A stretch of 39,977 nucleotides of DNA from an uncultured Eubacteriales bacterium (GCA_902778995.1 CACYZW010000050.1:1-39977), one strand, 5' to 3'; counted from the first letter of the stretch, positions 25,028 to 33,809 are shown. Notes: a model not told the origin generated them from the letters alone. Numbers and translations: made by a program.

Positions 25028-25074
25028 AAGGAAACGCCTCACAATGCGCTTCGGGCATTGTGCGGCGTTTCCTT
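25028..25074. terminator. Bidirectional terminator, minimal member of the AAGGAAA-CCGCAC family
   Basis: Twenty bases (25028-25047) pair with 25055-25074 with one mismatch; arms begin AAGGAAACGCC and end GGCGTTTCCTT. It lies between convergent genes ending at 24986 and 25073 and touches the stop codon of the second. Sequence matches the termini of the elements at 33828 and 37446. Confidence 0.8.
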
Positions 25075-26218
25075 ATATAATATCTGCCCGCAGCGCCGTG
25101 TCCCCGGCCAGGGTTTCGGCGTTGTACAGTATCAGGATTTCGTTGACGCCCTCGGCGGCCATCAGCACTTCCAGATCGCCGGTGAAATAGCGGGGATCGA
25201 CGACGACGATCTTCTGGTAGTCCGCCGTCAGGAAGGGGATCAGGCAGTTGGCGTAGGAATCCTTCAAAACCAGCAGCGTCCTGCCGTTCATAAGGGGGGT
25301 CTCGATGCGGATCTCCGGGAAATTTCCGCCGAGGAACACGGCGTACTGGTCCCGGGTATCCAGGCATTCCACCCTGTACAGCGAGGCGCTTCTTTCGTTC
25401 TCGGCGACCCACGCGACCACCGTTTGGGGCGCTTTTTCATTGGGCAGGTAGGCCCACATGTCCTCGCTCTGATTCATCCGAAAGCCGCTGACGGCACAGA
25501 GGGTGCCCTGGAAATCGTTGGAGAGCTGTCGGCGGTCAAAGGCGTCCGTGTTGCCGGAGAGCTTCGCCGCCCCGGACAGCGCCATGTAGGCCAGCCGCGC
25601 CCCGTCGCTGGTCCAGTGGTGGTCGGTGCGGTAATAGAGCTGGGTGTTGTCCTTTGCCTCGGCGAAGGGCTGGCGCAGGTCGATAAACGCCGCCGGGGTC
25701 TCGGACAGCTCATCGGCCAGGCGGTTGATATAACCGCCCTCGTCCCCGGCGTCGGCCAGCGCAGGCAGCCTGTCGCCAAGCACGGTGACCGCCGTGGGAA
25801 CGATCATCACGTATTGGGCCAGGTCGTCATGGCGGTTCAGAAAGCCCGCGAGCGCCTCTGCCGTGCGCCGTTCGTCCGCCTCGTCCGGGGCCTTGAAGTC
25901 CTGAATCAGGTAGCCGTCCTTCCCCAGGAACACGCCGTCCGATTCCGTGCGCCCCGCCAGCCGGTCCAGCGCGGATTTCAGCGCGATCCAGCCGTCCCGG
26001 AAGGGAAACTGGTCGCTGATGTACCGGTCAAAGCGCGTCTCGAAGCGCCCGGAGAGCAGTCCCTGGAGGGTTGGCGCGGGGCGCTGCTGCAGGCTGCGGT
26101 TTTCCAGCGGCGAGAACGCGCGATCCCGATGGAGGATAAAGGCGATGTCCAGCAGCGCGACCAGCGCCAGGGCCAGTATGGCCGTGGCGCGCAGGAAAAA
26201 CAGGCGCTTCTTCTTCAT
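25073..26218 (-). CDS. DHHW-family SGNH-fold protein (AlgX/AlgJ-like)
   Basis: A 381-residue protein with an N-terminal TM anchor (about 7-28) and an extracytoplasmic SGNH-fold domain. Marks: ENRSLQQRPAPT (40-51), FETRFDRYISDQFPFRD (59-75), VFLGKDGYL, the signature TDHHW (198-202) and VLKDSYAN with the likely nucleophilic serine. ATG 26218 was chosen, with GGAGG 8 nt upstream, over an in-frame GTG at 26227. DHHW proteins accompany MBOAT acyltransferases and finish transfer of acyl groups to exported polysaccharides, here with the gene ending at 26404. The polymer is unknown. Confidence 0.88.
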   Translation of the reverse strand: MKKKRLFFLRATAILALALVALLDIAFILHRDRAFSPLENRSLQQRPAPTLQGLLSGRFETRFDRYISDQFPFRDGWIALKSALDRLAGRTESDGVFLGKDGYLIQDFKAPDEADERRTAEALAGFLNRHDDLAQYVMIVPTAVTVLGDRLPALADAGDEGGYINRLADELSETPAAFIDLRQPFAEAKDNTQLYYRTDHHWTSDGARLAYMALSGAAKLSGNTDAFDRRQLSNDFQGTLCAVSGFRMNQSEDMWAYLPNEKAPQTVVAWVAENERSASLYRVECLDTRDQYAVFLGGNFPEIRIETPLMNGRTLLVLKDSYANCLIPFLTADYQKIVVVDPRYFTGDLEVLMAAEGVNEILILYNAETLAGDTALRADII

Positions 26219-26321
26219 GCCGGACACCTCCGAGGAATGGAGATTGGGAATTGCGGCGCAAATCCCCGACGCTAAACCGCAGGTTACCTGGGTTGGTAAT
26301 CAAGGGTTTTGCAGACGCCAG

Positions 26322-26392
26322 ATCAGCAGACAGCAGGCGGCTGAAATTCAGCCGTTCATGCGCCATGAGCATTGTGCGGTGTTGTCTTAAGG
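26322..26392 (-). repeat. Truncated copy of the TAAGGAAATACCGCACAAT element
   Basis: Read on the minus strand it matches the left half of the full elements: one terminus (26371-26392), then GGCGCAT-AACGGCTGAATTTCAGCC and the CTGCTGTCTGCTGAT core. The other half is missing. It lies in the 185-nt gap between the acyltransferase and DHHW genes of one operon. Confidence 0.7.
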
Positions 26393-26403
26393 CGGCGGTC
26401 AAC

Positions 26404-27789
26404 TTAAAACCTGAAATACAGGAACGGGTTGTAGCTGCCGTGCACCAGGTACGCCGTGCAGGCGATCAGCAGCGCGGCGAACAGAACCAGCGCCAGCGCG
26501 GGCCACCGGCCAGTCAGCCGAATCTGCCACTTGCGCAGCCCCGGCCCGCAGCACAGCGCCGCGAAGGCCATGAGCAGGATGTTGCTGCGCAGCGCGTACA
26601 GGAAGGCGGCGTCGGCAAAGCCGTCGGCCCCGATCCCTGCCAGACAGCCCAGGTAGCGGCCCATGGCGCCGAAGTCGGTGTTGCTGAATATGACCCAGCC
26701 CACCGTCACCAGCAGCAGCGTGCAGAAACGGGCGGCCCCGGCGGGGAGCTTTCCCAGAACCCTGCCGGTCAGGTACTTTTCGACGATCAGCAGCGCGGCG
26801 TAGTACAGCCCCCACAGCGCGAAGTTCCAGCTTGCGCCGTGCCAAAGCCCGGTGAGCAGCCACACGATCAGCAGGTTCAGTATGTGCCGCCCCGGCCCCA
26901 CCCGGTTGCCGCCCAGGGGGATGTAGACGTAATCCCGGAACCAGCCGGACAGCGATATGTGCCAGCGCCGCCAGAATTCGGTGACGCTGCGGGCGCGGTA
27001 GGGATGGTCGAAGTTTTCCGCGAAGGTGAAGCCCAGCATGCGGCCCATGCCGATGGCCATGTCGGAATAGCCGGAGAAATCGAAGTAGATCTGCAGCGCG
27101 TAGGCTGCCGCGCCCAACCAGGCCGATAGCACCGACAGCTTCGGCGCGCTTCGCATGGCGTCGGCCAGCAGGCCCAGGTTGTTCGCCAGCAGAACCTTCT
27201 TGGAAAGCCCAAGTATCACGCGCTCCAGCCCCTGCCCGATCTGGGCCAGCGACGCGCTTCGCCTGTGAAGCTGTTCGCGGATGTCGGCGTACTTCACGAT
27301 GGGCCCGGCCACGAGCTGGGGGAACATGGTGATGTAGGTGGCGAAGTCCACCAGGCTGCGCTGGGGCGGCGTCTGGCCCCGGTACACGTCGATGACGTAG
27401 GAGAGGGCCTGGAAGGTGTAGAACGATATGCCGATGGGCAGCGGCAGCCGATAGTCGGGCAGGCGCAGGCCAAAAAGGCCGTTCAGCGTCGCCACCAGGA
27501 AGCCGTAGTACTTGAAAAAGCCCAGCACGGCCAGGTTGACCGCCACCGCGCCGACGAGTGTGGCCCTGCGCCGGGAGGGGCGAACCGCCGCGTTCAGCTG
27601 CAGGCCGGTCACGTAATTCCAGGCCACGCTGAACAGCATGAGCCCCAGGTAGACCGGCTCGCCCCAGGCGTAAAACCAGAGGCTGGCCGCAAGCAATATG
27701 CCGTTGCGCCAGCGCCGGGGCGCAATCAGGTGTGCCAGCATCACCAGGGGCAGGAAGATGTACAGGAAGTGCAGGCTGCTGAATACCAT
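26404..27789 (-). CDS. MBOAT-family O-acyltransferase (AlgI/DltB-like)
   Basis: A 461-residue polytopic membrane protein, the normal AlgI length, with 10-12 TM segments. It passes acyl groups across the membrane for O-acylation of an extracellular polymer. Signatures: LPLPIGISFYTFQALSYVID (115-134), FPQLVAGPI (156-164), EFWRRWHISLSGWFRDYVYI (271-290) with His277, and GLWHGASWNF with the catalytic His317. AGGAGGG precedes the ATG at about 11 nt. Between the DUF4358-like gene and the DHHW gene on the same strand. Confidence 0.93.
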   Translation of the reverse strand: MVFSSLHFLYIFLPLVMLAHLIAPRRWRNGILLAASLWFYAWGEPVYLGLMLFSVAWNYVTGLQLNAAVRPSRRRATLVGAVAVNLAVLGFFKYYGFLVATLNGLFGLRLPDYRLPLPIGISFYTFQALSYVIDVYRGQTPPQRSLVDFATYITMFPQLVAGPIVKYADIREQLHRRSASLAQIGQGLERVILGLSKKVLLANNLGLLADAMRSAPKLSVLSAWLGAAAYALQIYFDFSGYSDMAIGMGRMLGFTFAENFDHPYRARSVTEFWRRWHISLSGWFRDYVYIPLGGNRVGPGRHILNLLIVWLLTGLWHGASWNFALWGLYYAALLIVEKYLTGRVLGKLPAGAARFCTLLLVTVGWVIFSNTDFGAMGRYLGCLAGIGADGFADAAFLYALRSNILLMAFAALCCGPGLRKWQIRLTGRWPALALVLFAALLIACTAYLVHGSYNPFLYFRF

Positions 27790-27804
27790 GTGCCGTCCGC
27801 CCTC

Positions 27805-28368
27805 CTATCGTATGCAGGCGAGGAACGCGTCCGCCCACTGATCCGCCGCTTCACCCACGGCGTAGAACAGGTAATCGCCCCGCCGCAGCACCGTCGCGCC
27901 CTCCAGGAGATCCTTCTGGTTCACGCCGTAGCTGCGGAACACGGCCAGCTGGGCCTCCAGACGCCCCTGGACCGCGTCCTCCAGCCGGTCGAGGGTCGCC
28001 TCGTCCCCCTTGGCGATCATCAGCTCCGACACGTCCATGATCTCGTCGGAGCCGTACATCAGCCAGCCCTCGCAGCCCTCGGGGGAGGCGTCCATGCGCT
28101 CCTGGAAGCCGTTTTCATCCAGCGCGTTCAGATTGCCGACGCCGGGAGATGTGGCCATGGCGCGCTGGATTTCGGCGAAATCCACGTCCCGGGCGGAGTT
28201 CGCGCCCACCACCAGCACCGCGTAGGCCAGCAGCGCCACAAGCAGCGCCCACTTGATCAGGGCATAGCGACGCTCCGGCGCGGCGGTTGGCCGGCCGGGG
28301 GCGCGCCGCGCGCCCCTCCGGGGCGCGGCATGGACGGGCCTGCGGGCGGTTGCGGGGCGGTCAGTCAT
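27805..28368 (-). CDS. DUF4358-like membrane-anchored protein
   Basis: A 187-residue protein. The first 34 residues are Arg/Pro-rich and cytoplasmic, followed by one TM (about 38-57) and an extracytoplasmic domain of about 125 residues. That domain contains LMYGSDEIMDVSELMIAKGDE and a closing GDYLFYAVGEAADQWADAF, which match the pattern of DUF4358 proteins encoded beside acyltransferases in Clostridia. The gene overlaps the end of the SGNH gene by 8 nt, so translation is coupled. Function unknown; a partner of the acylation machinery is inferred. Confidence 0.75.
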   Translation of the reverse strand: MTDRPATARRPVHAAPRRGARRAPGRPTAAPERRYALIKWALLVALLAYAVLVVGANSARDVDFAEIQRAMATSPGVGNLNALDENGFQERMDASPEGCEGWLMYGSDEIMDVSELMIAKGDEATLDRLEDAVQGRLEAQLAVFRSYGVNQKDLLEGATVLRRGDYLFYAVGEAADQWADAFLACIR

Positions 28369-29311
28369 GGTTCAGTCCCGCCAGGTCGGCAAGGTAGGTC
28401 AGCCACATCGGATAATAATCCTCCCTGGGGTGCCGCCCGTCCACGTTGAAAAGGTCGGGGCGGGCGTCGAGTATGAAGCTGGAATCGATGAAGTAGGCCC
28501 CCAGAGCGGGACAGGCCTTTTCCATCTCCCGGTTGTAAAGGTCGAGGTATCCGTACTTGGGCTCCTCGGCCAGCCGCTCGGGGGTCACCGGCAGGGCGGC
28601 GTGGACGTAGATCACCGCGTCGGGCAGGCTGGCCTGCAGGCGGCGGATGACGTTGGAATAGCGGTCCACGTAGCGATCCACCCGATCCTCGAAGATGCCC
28701 ACGTCGTTCATGCCGAAGCACAGGAAGATCACTTCGGGGGCGGCGGCCTCCACCTGATCCAGCAGCGGCAGCTTCACCGAGATGTGTATGCCGCCCTCGG
28801 CGAATACCGGCGCGTCCAGCAGGTGGAAAAGCCGCACCTGCCGGATGATGGAGTCGCCCACGATGGCGGTGCGCTCGAACCAGCGGGCGATGTCCGCCGC
28901 GTTCCAGTCCGCGTCGGTCATCGAAAGTATCTTCTGCTTTTCAGCCTCCAGGTCGTCCACCAACAGGCCGTTCTTCGCGGCGAGCAGCGCCTTGTGCAGG
29001 CGCTTCTGCTCGGCGTCAAGATCCACGGGGGCCTGCTGCTGCATTTCAGAGAGCCGAGCGCGGCTGGCGGCGATCTCGGCGTCCGCGCCGGGGGTGCCGC
29101 GATGGGGGCGGACGCCGCCGGACAGGAGCATCAGCGCCGCCGCGACGACAAACGCCGTCAGGATCAGGCCGATGTGGCCGCTGCCGCGACGCCGGGCGCC
29201 GGTCGCAGGCTTCGTCCCTGCCTTCGATGCGGGCTTTGCCGTCGGTTTTGCCGCTGCCGCCGCCTTCGGCGCGGCGCTTGCCCTGGCCGCCTGCCCTGTC
29301 CCTTCGCCCAT
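28361..29311 (-). CDS. Membrane-anchored SGNH/GDSL hydrolase
   Basis: A 316-residue protein with a basic Ala/Lys/Pro-rich cytoplasmic tail (1-44), one TM (about 46-65) and a short coiled coil (78-125). An SGNH domain follows from 145: block I IVGDSI with Ser154, block III CFGMNDVG, and block V DGRHPREDYYP with the Asp-His pair. GGGAGG lies 7 nt before the ATG. Such enzymes act as esterases or acetyltransferases on cell-surface sugars. First gene of the four-gene acylation operon. Confidence 0.85.
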   Translation of the reverse strand: MGEGTGQAARASAAPKAAAAAKPTAKPASKAGTKPATGARRRGSGHIGLILTAFVVAAALMLLSGGVRPHRGTPGADAEIAASRARLSEMQQQAPVDLDAEQKRLHKALLAAKNGLLVDDLEAEKQKILSMTDADWNAADIARWFERTAIVGDSIIRQVRLFHLLDAPVFAEGGIHISVKLPLLDQVEAAAPEVIFLCFGMNDVGIFEDRVDRYVDRYSNVIRRLQASLPDAVIYVHAALPVTPERLAEEPKYGYLDLYNREMEKACPALGAYFIDSSFILDARPDLFNVDGRHPREDYYPMWLTYLADLAGLNHD

Positions 29312-29353
29312 CCGCGTCCCTCCCTTCGGTCTGATAGTATATAAGTTTTAGAT

Positions 29354-29381
29354 ATTGTATCAGAGAATTGTAAATATTCAA
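29354..29381 (-). promoter_or_regulatory. Promoter of the acylation operon
   Basis: Minus strand TTGAAT (29376-29381), 16 nt, TACAAT (29354-29359). Start codon about 40 nt further. The gap 29312-29631 contains this promoter, the divergent one at 29570, and otherwise nothing I can name. Confidence 0.6.
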
Positions 29382-29569
29382 GGGGAGGGGCAGGACAGGG
29401 CACGGCAAACGCATGAATAACCCTACAGCCCAGGTTACTCGTTTCCAATCGGGGACGGCGGCGTGTACACCGACCCCGCAGGCATTTTCCCGGCGGGGAA
29501 TCCCGTTTTTCAGAAGGCAAATGCCGTCCTTGCAGATAAGAACATGCCAAGGAAAATTACGGCAGGGAA

Positions 29570-29598
29570 TTGCCCCTTCACAGATTTGATGGTATAAT
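29570..29598 (+). promoter_or_regulatory. Promoter of the YdcF/ElyC-type gene
   Basis: TTGCCC (29570-29575), 17 nt, TATAAT (29593-29598) with an extended TGG. The ATG is 34 nt downstream. Confidence 0.75.
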
Positions 29599-29631
29599 TG
29601 AATTGCAATACCAAAGCGAAAGAGGTACGGG

Positions 29632-31074
29632 ATGAAAAACGTGGTCAGACAGATGGCGCTGCTGGTGGGCGTGCTGCTGCTGGCGTGCGTTGTTTGCAGG
29701 CTGGCGACGCGCAACGTCTATGTGGACCGCATACCGGTGGCGCAGGGCGCGGGGGCTGCGGTTCGCATTGTGCCCGACAGTGGGCGGCAGGGGGAGATTG
29801 TGAAGCCCGGCGAACCGACAGCTTCCCGGGACGGCATACAGGTGACCCTGCGGGCGGGAGAGCCCGGCGAGGCCTGGTATGCGGTGCGGGATCCACACGG
29901 CGTGACCTTGTCCACCCAGCACTATCGGGTGGGGCGTTTTTTGACCGTGTACGACTACGATACCGGCGGCTTTACCGGCGACAGCGTGGTGATGGCGGCG
30001 CTGACGGCGTTCTGGCTGGGCACGGCCCTCATCATGCTTAAGGCCTTCCGGCAGGCTACGGGACCTGCGTTTTATGCCTACGATACCATCTATTATGTGG
30101 GCTTCGGCGTGTTCGCGCTGGTTTCCGGGGTGATGATGCTGAATCTGTTCCTTCGCCGCCTCGCCAGGCCTCAGGATTTTTTGATGCTGGATGTCTACGC
30201 GGCCCTGTGCGACGCGGGCTTCAACTTCATGGTCGTGACGCTGCCGCTGCTGGTGGTGTTCGCCGTGGCCATGTGCGTGAGCAACCTGGCGCTGCTGCGC
30301 CACGAGCAGGCAAAGCTCAAGAACGTGCTGGGCCTGCTGGTGGGCCTGGGCCTGCTGGCTGGAGAGGCGCTGGGCATCGCGCTGTCGACACGCAGCTATT
30401 TTTCCACGCCGCAGGGGTATCGCCTGCAGATGGTGATTCAGAACGTCTACACCACGGCTTTCGCCTATTTCGAATGCATGCTGATGGGCGCGGCGATCTG
30501 CGGCCTGCTGGCGGCAAGGCACGTGCCCTTGCAGGATCGGGATTTCATCATCATATTGGGCTGCTGGTTCCGCAGCGACGGCACGCTGACGCCGCTGCTG
30601 CAGGGACGGGTGGACAGGGCGCTGCAATTCTGGCGGGAGCAGCAGGCGGCCACGGGCAAGGTCGCGATGCTGGTGCCCTCCGGCGGGCAGGGCTCGAACG
30701 AGCCCTGCCCTGAGGCCGAAGCCATGCGCCGGTATCTGCTGGGGAAGGGCGTGCCCGAGGAATGGATCATGGCTGAGGATCGCTCGGCCAACACTTACCA
30801 GAACATGGCCTTTTCAAGGGCGCTGATCGAAAAGGCCCGTCCCGGCGGGAAGGTGGCCTTCGCCACGACGAATTACCACGTGTTTCGCAGCGGCGTCTGG
30901 GCGCGGCTGGCGGGGCTGCAGGCCGAGGGCATGGGCAGCCGCACCCGCTGGTGGTACTGGCCCAATGCCTTCATGCGGGAGTGCGCGGGCCTGCTGGCGA
31001 AGCGCTGGCGGCAGGAGCTGCTGATGGTGGCGGGGCTGGCGGCATTCTTCGGATTGCTGACGCTGGTGATATGA
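29632..31074 (+). CDS. Polytopic membrane protein with YdcF/ElyC/SanA-type (DUF218) domain
   Basis: A 480-residue protein. Residues 1-25 form a TM segment followed by a small exposed domain (about 30-105). Five further TM segments lie at about 115-135, 145-170, 185-215, 230-250 and 270-295. The DUF218 domain (about 300-440) begins DFIIILGCWF and includes PLLQGRVDRAL, VPSGGQG, SANTYQNMAFSRAL and FATTNYHVFRSGVWA, then a last TM near 462-478. ElyC and SanA proteins affect envelope integrity; their chemistry is unsettled. GAAAGAGG precedes the ATG. Operon head for two further genes. Confidence 0.85.
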   Translation: MKNVVRQMALLVGVLLLACVVCRLATRNVYVDRIPVAQGAGAAVRIVPDSGRQGEIVKPGEPTASRDGIQVTLRAGEPGEAWYAVRDPHGVTLSTQHYRVGRFLTVYDYDTGGFTGDSVVMAALTAFWLGTALIMLKAFRQATGPAFYAYDTIYYVGFGVFALVSGVMMLNLFLRRLARPQDFLMLDVYAALCDAGFNFMVVTLPLLVVFAVAMCVSNLALLRHEQAKLKNVLGLLVGLGLLAGEALGIALSTRSYFSTPQGYRLQMVIQNVYTTAFAYFECMLMGAAICGLLAARHVPLQDRDFIIILGCWFRSDGTLTPLLQGRVDRALQFWREQQAATGKVAMLVPSGGQGSNEPCPEAEAMRRYLLGKGVPEEWIMAEDRSANTYQNMAFSRALIEKARPGGKVAFATTNYHVFRSGVWARLAGLQAEGMGSRTRWWYWPNAFMRECAGLLAKRWRQELLMVAGLAAFFGLLTLVI

Positions 31075-31093
31075 AAAATGGGGGAGTATGAGC

Positions 31094-31588
31094 ATGACCA
31101 AGACGCTGATCGACCGGGCGTTCTACGACGCCATCGTGCATTTTGACCGTTCCGAGGCGGCCCGGGACTATTATTACAAGGTGATGGACACCCCTGTGGA
31201 GCGGGGCGGGCGGCATGACACGGTGCGGGGCCAGGTGCTGCGCGCCTACGCCATGCTGTTTTGCGACGACATGGGCCTCGCGCCGGGGCAGATCGCGGAG
31301 CCGGAGGACGTGGAGGCCACTGCGGATCGGCTCTACACCGGGGACATGGGATTTGATCCGAAGCACTGGTATCGCATGCGCCATCACTTCCCGGTGATCG
31401 ACGAGGACAACTATGACCGCTTTGCCGCCCTGGTGATCGCCGACTTGAAGGCGGGCCCGCTGCACGACGCGGCCCTGAACGGCGGCGATACGCTGCTTGT
31501 CGGGGAGCCCGACCCGCTGCACATGACCCGCGAGCAGCGCGCGCACCAGCGGCTGCGCCCCGTTGAGATCGGAGGGGAGGAGCAATGA
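31094..31588 (+). CDS. Hypothetical protein upstream of the SARP-like regulator
   Basis: A 164-residue soluble protein without signal or TM segments. I chose ATG 31094 because GGGGGAG lies 7 nt upstream; an in-frame ATG at 31088 is only 1 nt from it. It is rich in acidic residues, His, Arg and Tyr, with stretches such as YYYKVMDTPVERGG, LRAYAMLFCDDMGL and HWYRMRHHFPVIDEDNYDRF. No family is recognised. Its last four bases overlap the start of the regulator gene (ATGA), which implies translational coupling and perhaps a shared role. Confidence 0.7.
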   Translation: MTKTLIDRAFYDAIVHFDRSEAARDYYYKVMDTPVERGGRHDTVRGQVLRAYAMLFCDDMGLAPGQIAEPEDVEATADRLYTGDMGFDPKHWYRMRHHFPVIDEDNYDRFAALVIADLKAGPLHDAALNGGDTLLVGEPDPLHMTREQRAHQRLRPVEIGGEEQ

Positions 31589-32391
31589 CGATACTTCTGG
31601 TTTCGGAGGATGCCCGGACGCTGAAGGACGCGGCGGCGCTGCTTCACGAGCTGCAGCCCGACGCGGAGGCGCTCTCCTTTACGGACAGCCTTGCGGCGCT
31701 GGCGGCGGCCAGGGAGCGGACGGTGGACGTGGCGCTGCTGGCCGCGAGCATGCCCGAGCTGGACGGCTTGGATCTGGGCCAGTATCTGAAGGAGATGTAT
31801 CCCGGCGTGAACCTGATTTTTCTGGACCCGGACGACGCCCAGGCCCTGGACGCCCTGTCGCTGCACGCCAGCGGGTGCCTGCTGCTGCCTGTGAGCAGGT
31901 TCGCGCTGTCCGCCGAGCTGGAGGATCTGCGCTATCCCGTCAGCGGCGGCCCGGGCAAGCGGGTGTTCGCCCAGACCTTCGGCAATTTCGAGCTGTTTGT
32001 GGACGGCGAGCCCGTGGTGTTCAAGTACACCCGCACCAAGGAGGTCGTGGCGCTGCTGGTGAACAACCGGGGGGCGCAGACCACCAACGGCGAAATCATC
32101 GCCGCCCTGTGGGAGGACGAGGGCGACCCGGAGAAGAAGGCCTCCTATCTGCGCAACCTGCGCCAGGATCTGCAAAATACCTTCACAAGGTTGAAGCTGA
32201 CCGAGCTGATTCACAAGCAGCGGGGGAGCATGGCCATCGCCGCCGACCGCATCGAATGCGACCTGTACGACTGGCTGGCGAAAAAGGGCAAATCCCGCTA
32301 TCGCTACATGGGCGATTACATGAACCAGTACAGCTGGGCCGAGGTGGTGCACGCGGAGCTGGACGAGCTGAGCTACGCCATGCAGGAATAG
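31585..32391 (+). CDS. SARP-like transcriptional regulator with degenerate receiver domain
   Basis: A 268-residue protein. Residues 1-110 have the CheY-like receiver pattern (ILLVSEDA, VDVALLAASMPELDG, LLLPVS). The phospho-acceptor Asp is Ala53, the conserved Lys is Leu101, and the first acidic residue is Ser. Residues 128-225 are a winged-helix DNA-binding domain of the type that begins FGNFELFVDGEPVVFKYTRTKE, followed by NGEIIAALW, a SYLRNLRQDL helix and a KQRGSMAIAADRIECD hairpin, then a short bacterial-transcriptional-activator-like helical tail. It should bind DNA without classical phosphorylation. No sensor kinase is nearby. Confidence 0.85.
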   Translation: MTILLVSEDARTLKDAAALLHELQPDAEALSFTDSLAALAAARERTVDVALLAASMPELDGLDLGQYLKEMYPGVNLIFLDPDDAQALDALSLHASGCLLLPVSRFALSAELEDLRYPVSGGPGKRVFAQTFGNFELFVDGEPVVFKYTRTKEVVALLVNNRGAQTTNGEIIAALWEDEGDPEKKASYLRNLRQDLQNTFTRLKLTELIHKQRGSMAIAADRIECDLYDWLAKKGKSRYRYMGDYMNQYSWAEVVHAELDELSYAMQE

Positions 32392-32415
32392 AGCCGGAGG
32401 AGACGGGGGGACGAT

Positions 32416-32458
32416 GCCGTTCATGCGTTATGCGCATTGTGCGAGGCTTCGCTAAAGG
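32416..32458 (+). repeat. Truncated, diverged copy of the TAAGGAAATACCGCACAAT element
   Basis: GCCGTTCATGCG-TATG-GCATTGTGCG and CTAAAGG match the right part of the copy at 26322-26392, with several changes in the terminus. It lies directly before the terminator at 32462. Confidence 0.6.
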
Positions 32459-32461
32459 AAA

Positions 32462-32499
32462 AGGTCCTTCGACTTCGCGTCAGCGGAGTCGAAGGACCT
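32462..32499. terminator. Strong bidirectional terminator
   Basis: A 17-bp stem with one G-U pair (AGGTCCTTCGACT arm at 32462-32474 plus inner pairs) and a 4-nt GTCA loop. TGCGTTTT follows on the plus strand and TTTTCCTTT on the minus strand. It separates the convergent regulator and symporter genes. Confidence 0.85.
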
Positions 32500-32536
32500 G
32501 TGCGTTTTGGTCTTATGCAGCTTTGCGCCCGGCGGT

Positions 32537-33809
32537 TTAACGCCACTTGAACGTGACCATGCCGTAGACGTAGATGAATATGATGGCCACGGGCACGAAC
32601 CACTGGAACAGGGGCTTCATCCAGTGCCTGACCTTCAGGCCCCTGCCGGCGTTGGCCTCTTCGATAAAGTTGTCCCAGCCCCAGCCGAAGCGGTTGCAGC
32701 AGAACAGCGCGAACACCAGAGAGCCCAGGGGCAGCACGTTGGTGCTGACGATGAAATCCCAGAAGTCCAGCCAGGCGGTGCCCTCTGCGAAGGGCCGGAA
32801 ATGCAGCACGCTGTAGCCCAGGGCCGTTGTCAGGCCCAGCAGGAAGATGCCGATGCCGCAGATCACGCTGCCCTTGGGGCGGCTCCAGCCGGTCAGCTCG
32901 CGCACCATTGCGAGTATGTTCTCGCACACGGCAAGCACCGTGGACATGGCCGCGAACACCATGAACAGGAAGAACAGCGTGCCCCACCAGCGGCCGCCGG
33001 CCATGTTGTTGAACACGCTGGCCATCGTGTCGAACAGCAGGCTCGGGCCCGCGTTGACCTCCACGCCGTAGGAGAAGCAGGCCGGGAACATGATCAGGCC
33101 CGCGATCAGCGCCACGAAGGTGTCCAGCGCGATGACGTTGACCGCCTCGCCCATCAGCGCCTGCTTCTTGTCGATGTAGCTGCCGAAGATGGCCATGCTG
33201 CCCATGCCGATGGACAGCGTGAAGAAGGCCTGGTTCATCGCGCCCACGATGACGCTGCCGTTGATCTTGGAAAAATCGGGCACCAGGTAGAAGCTCACGC
33301 CCGCCTTCGCGCCGGGCAGGGTCAGGCAGGCCGCTTTGCAGGCCGAAGCTGAGGATGATGAAGGCCAGCGCCACCGTGATTGCCAGGAAGACGACGTTCA
33401 CCGTGGGGTTGGTGATCATCGGCACGAAGCCCAGGGATTGGGTCGCGCCCGTGGCGAACTTGTAGAAATAGTAGATGATCCAACCGGTCACCACGCAGTA
33501 AAAGGCCATCAGCGCGACGTTGCCCACCAGCGACACATAGCCCATGAAGCCCCACTTGCCGTTCGGCTTTTGCAGCTTCTGGAACAGGTGGACGGGGCTG
33601 GTCTGCGCCGCGCGGCCTGCGGCGAACTCCATCACCATCACCGGCAGGCCCAGCAGCAGCAGGCACAGTATGTATACCACCACGAAGCCGCCGCCGCCGA
33701 ACTGGCCGCACATCCAGGGAAACTTCCACACGTTGCCGCAGCCTATGGCGCAGCCCGCCGAAAGCATGATGAAGCCCAGCCGGCTGCCCAGTCGTTCTCT
33801 CTTTTGCAT
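32537..33809 (-). pseudogene. Sodium:neurotransmitter symporter (NSS family), frameshifted by an internal deletion
   Basis: Two reading frames together give an NSS (SLC6/LeuT-type) transporter, which couples amino-acid uptake to sodium. The N-terminal part runs from ATG 33809 (GGGGAG upstream) to about 33335 and holds LGFIMLSAGCAIGCGNVWKF, the TM1 sodium/substrate-site pattern. The C-terminal part resumes in another frame near 33330 (LTLPGAKAGVSFYLVPDFSK) and ends at 32537. About 25 residues after FGLQ, covering most of one TM helix, are missing. The junction carries the 8-bp direct repeat GCAGGCCG at 33326 and 33338. Either a true inactivating deletion or an assembly collapse. Confidence 0.8.

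Noticed and set aside
26219-26227. GTG start for the DHHW gene, three codons upstream
   Set aside because: It overlaps the ribosome site; the ATG at 26218 has correct spacing from GGAGG.
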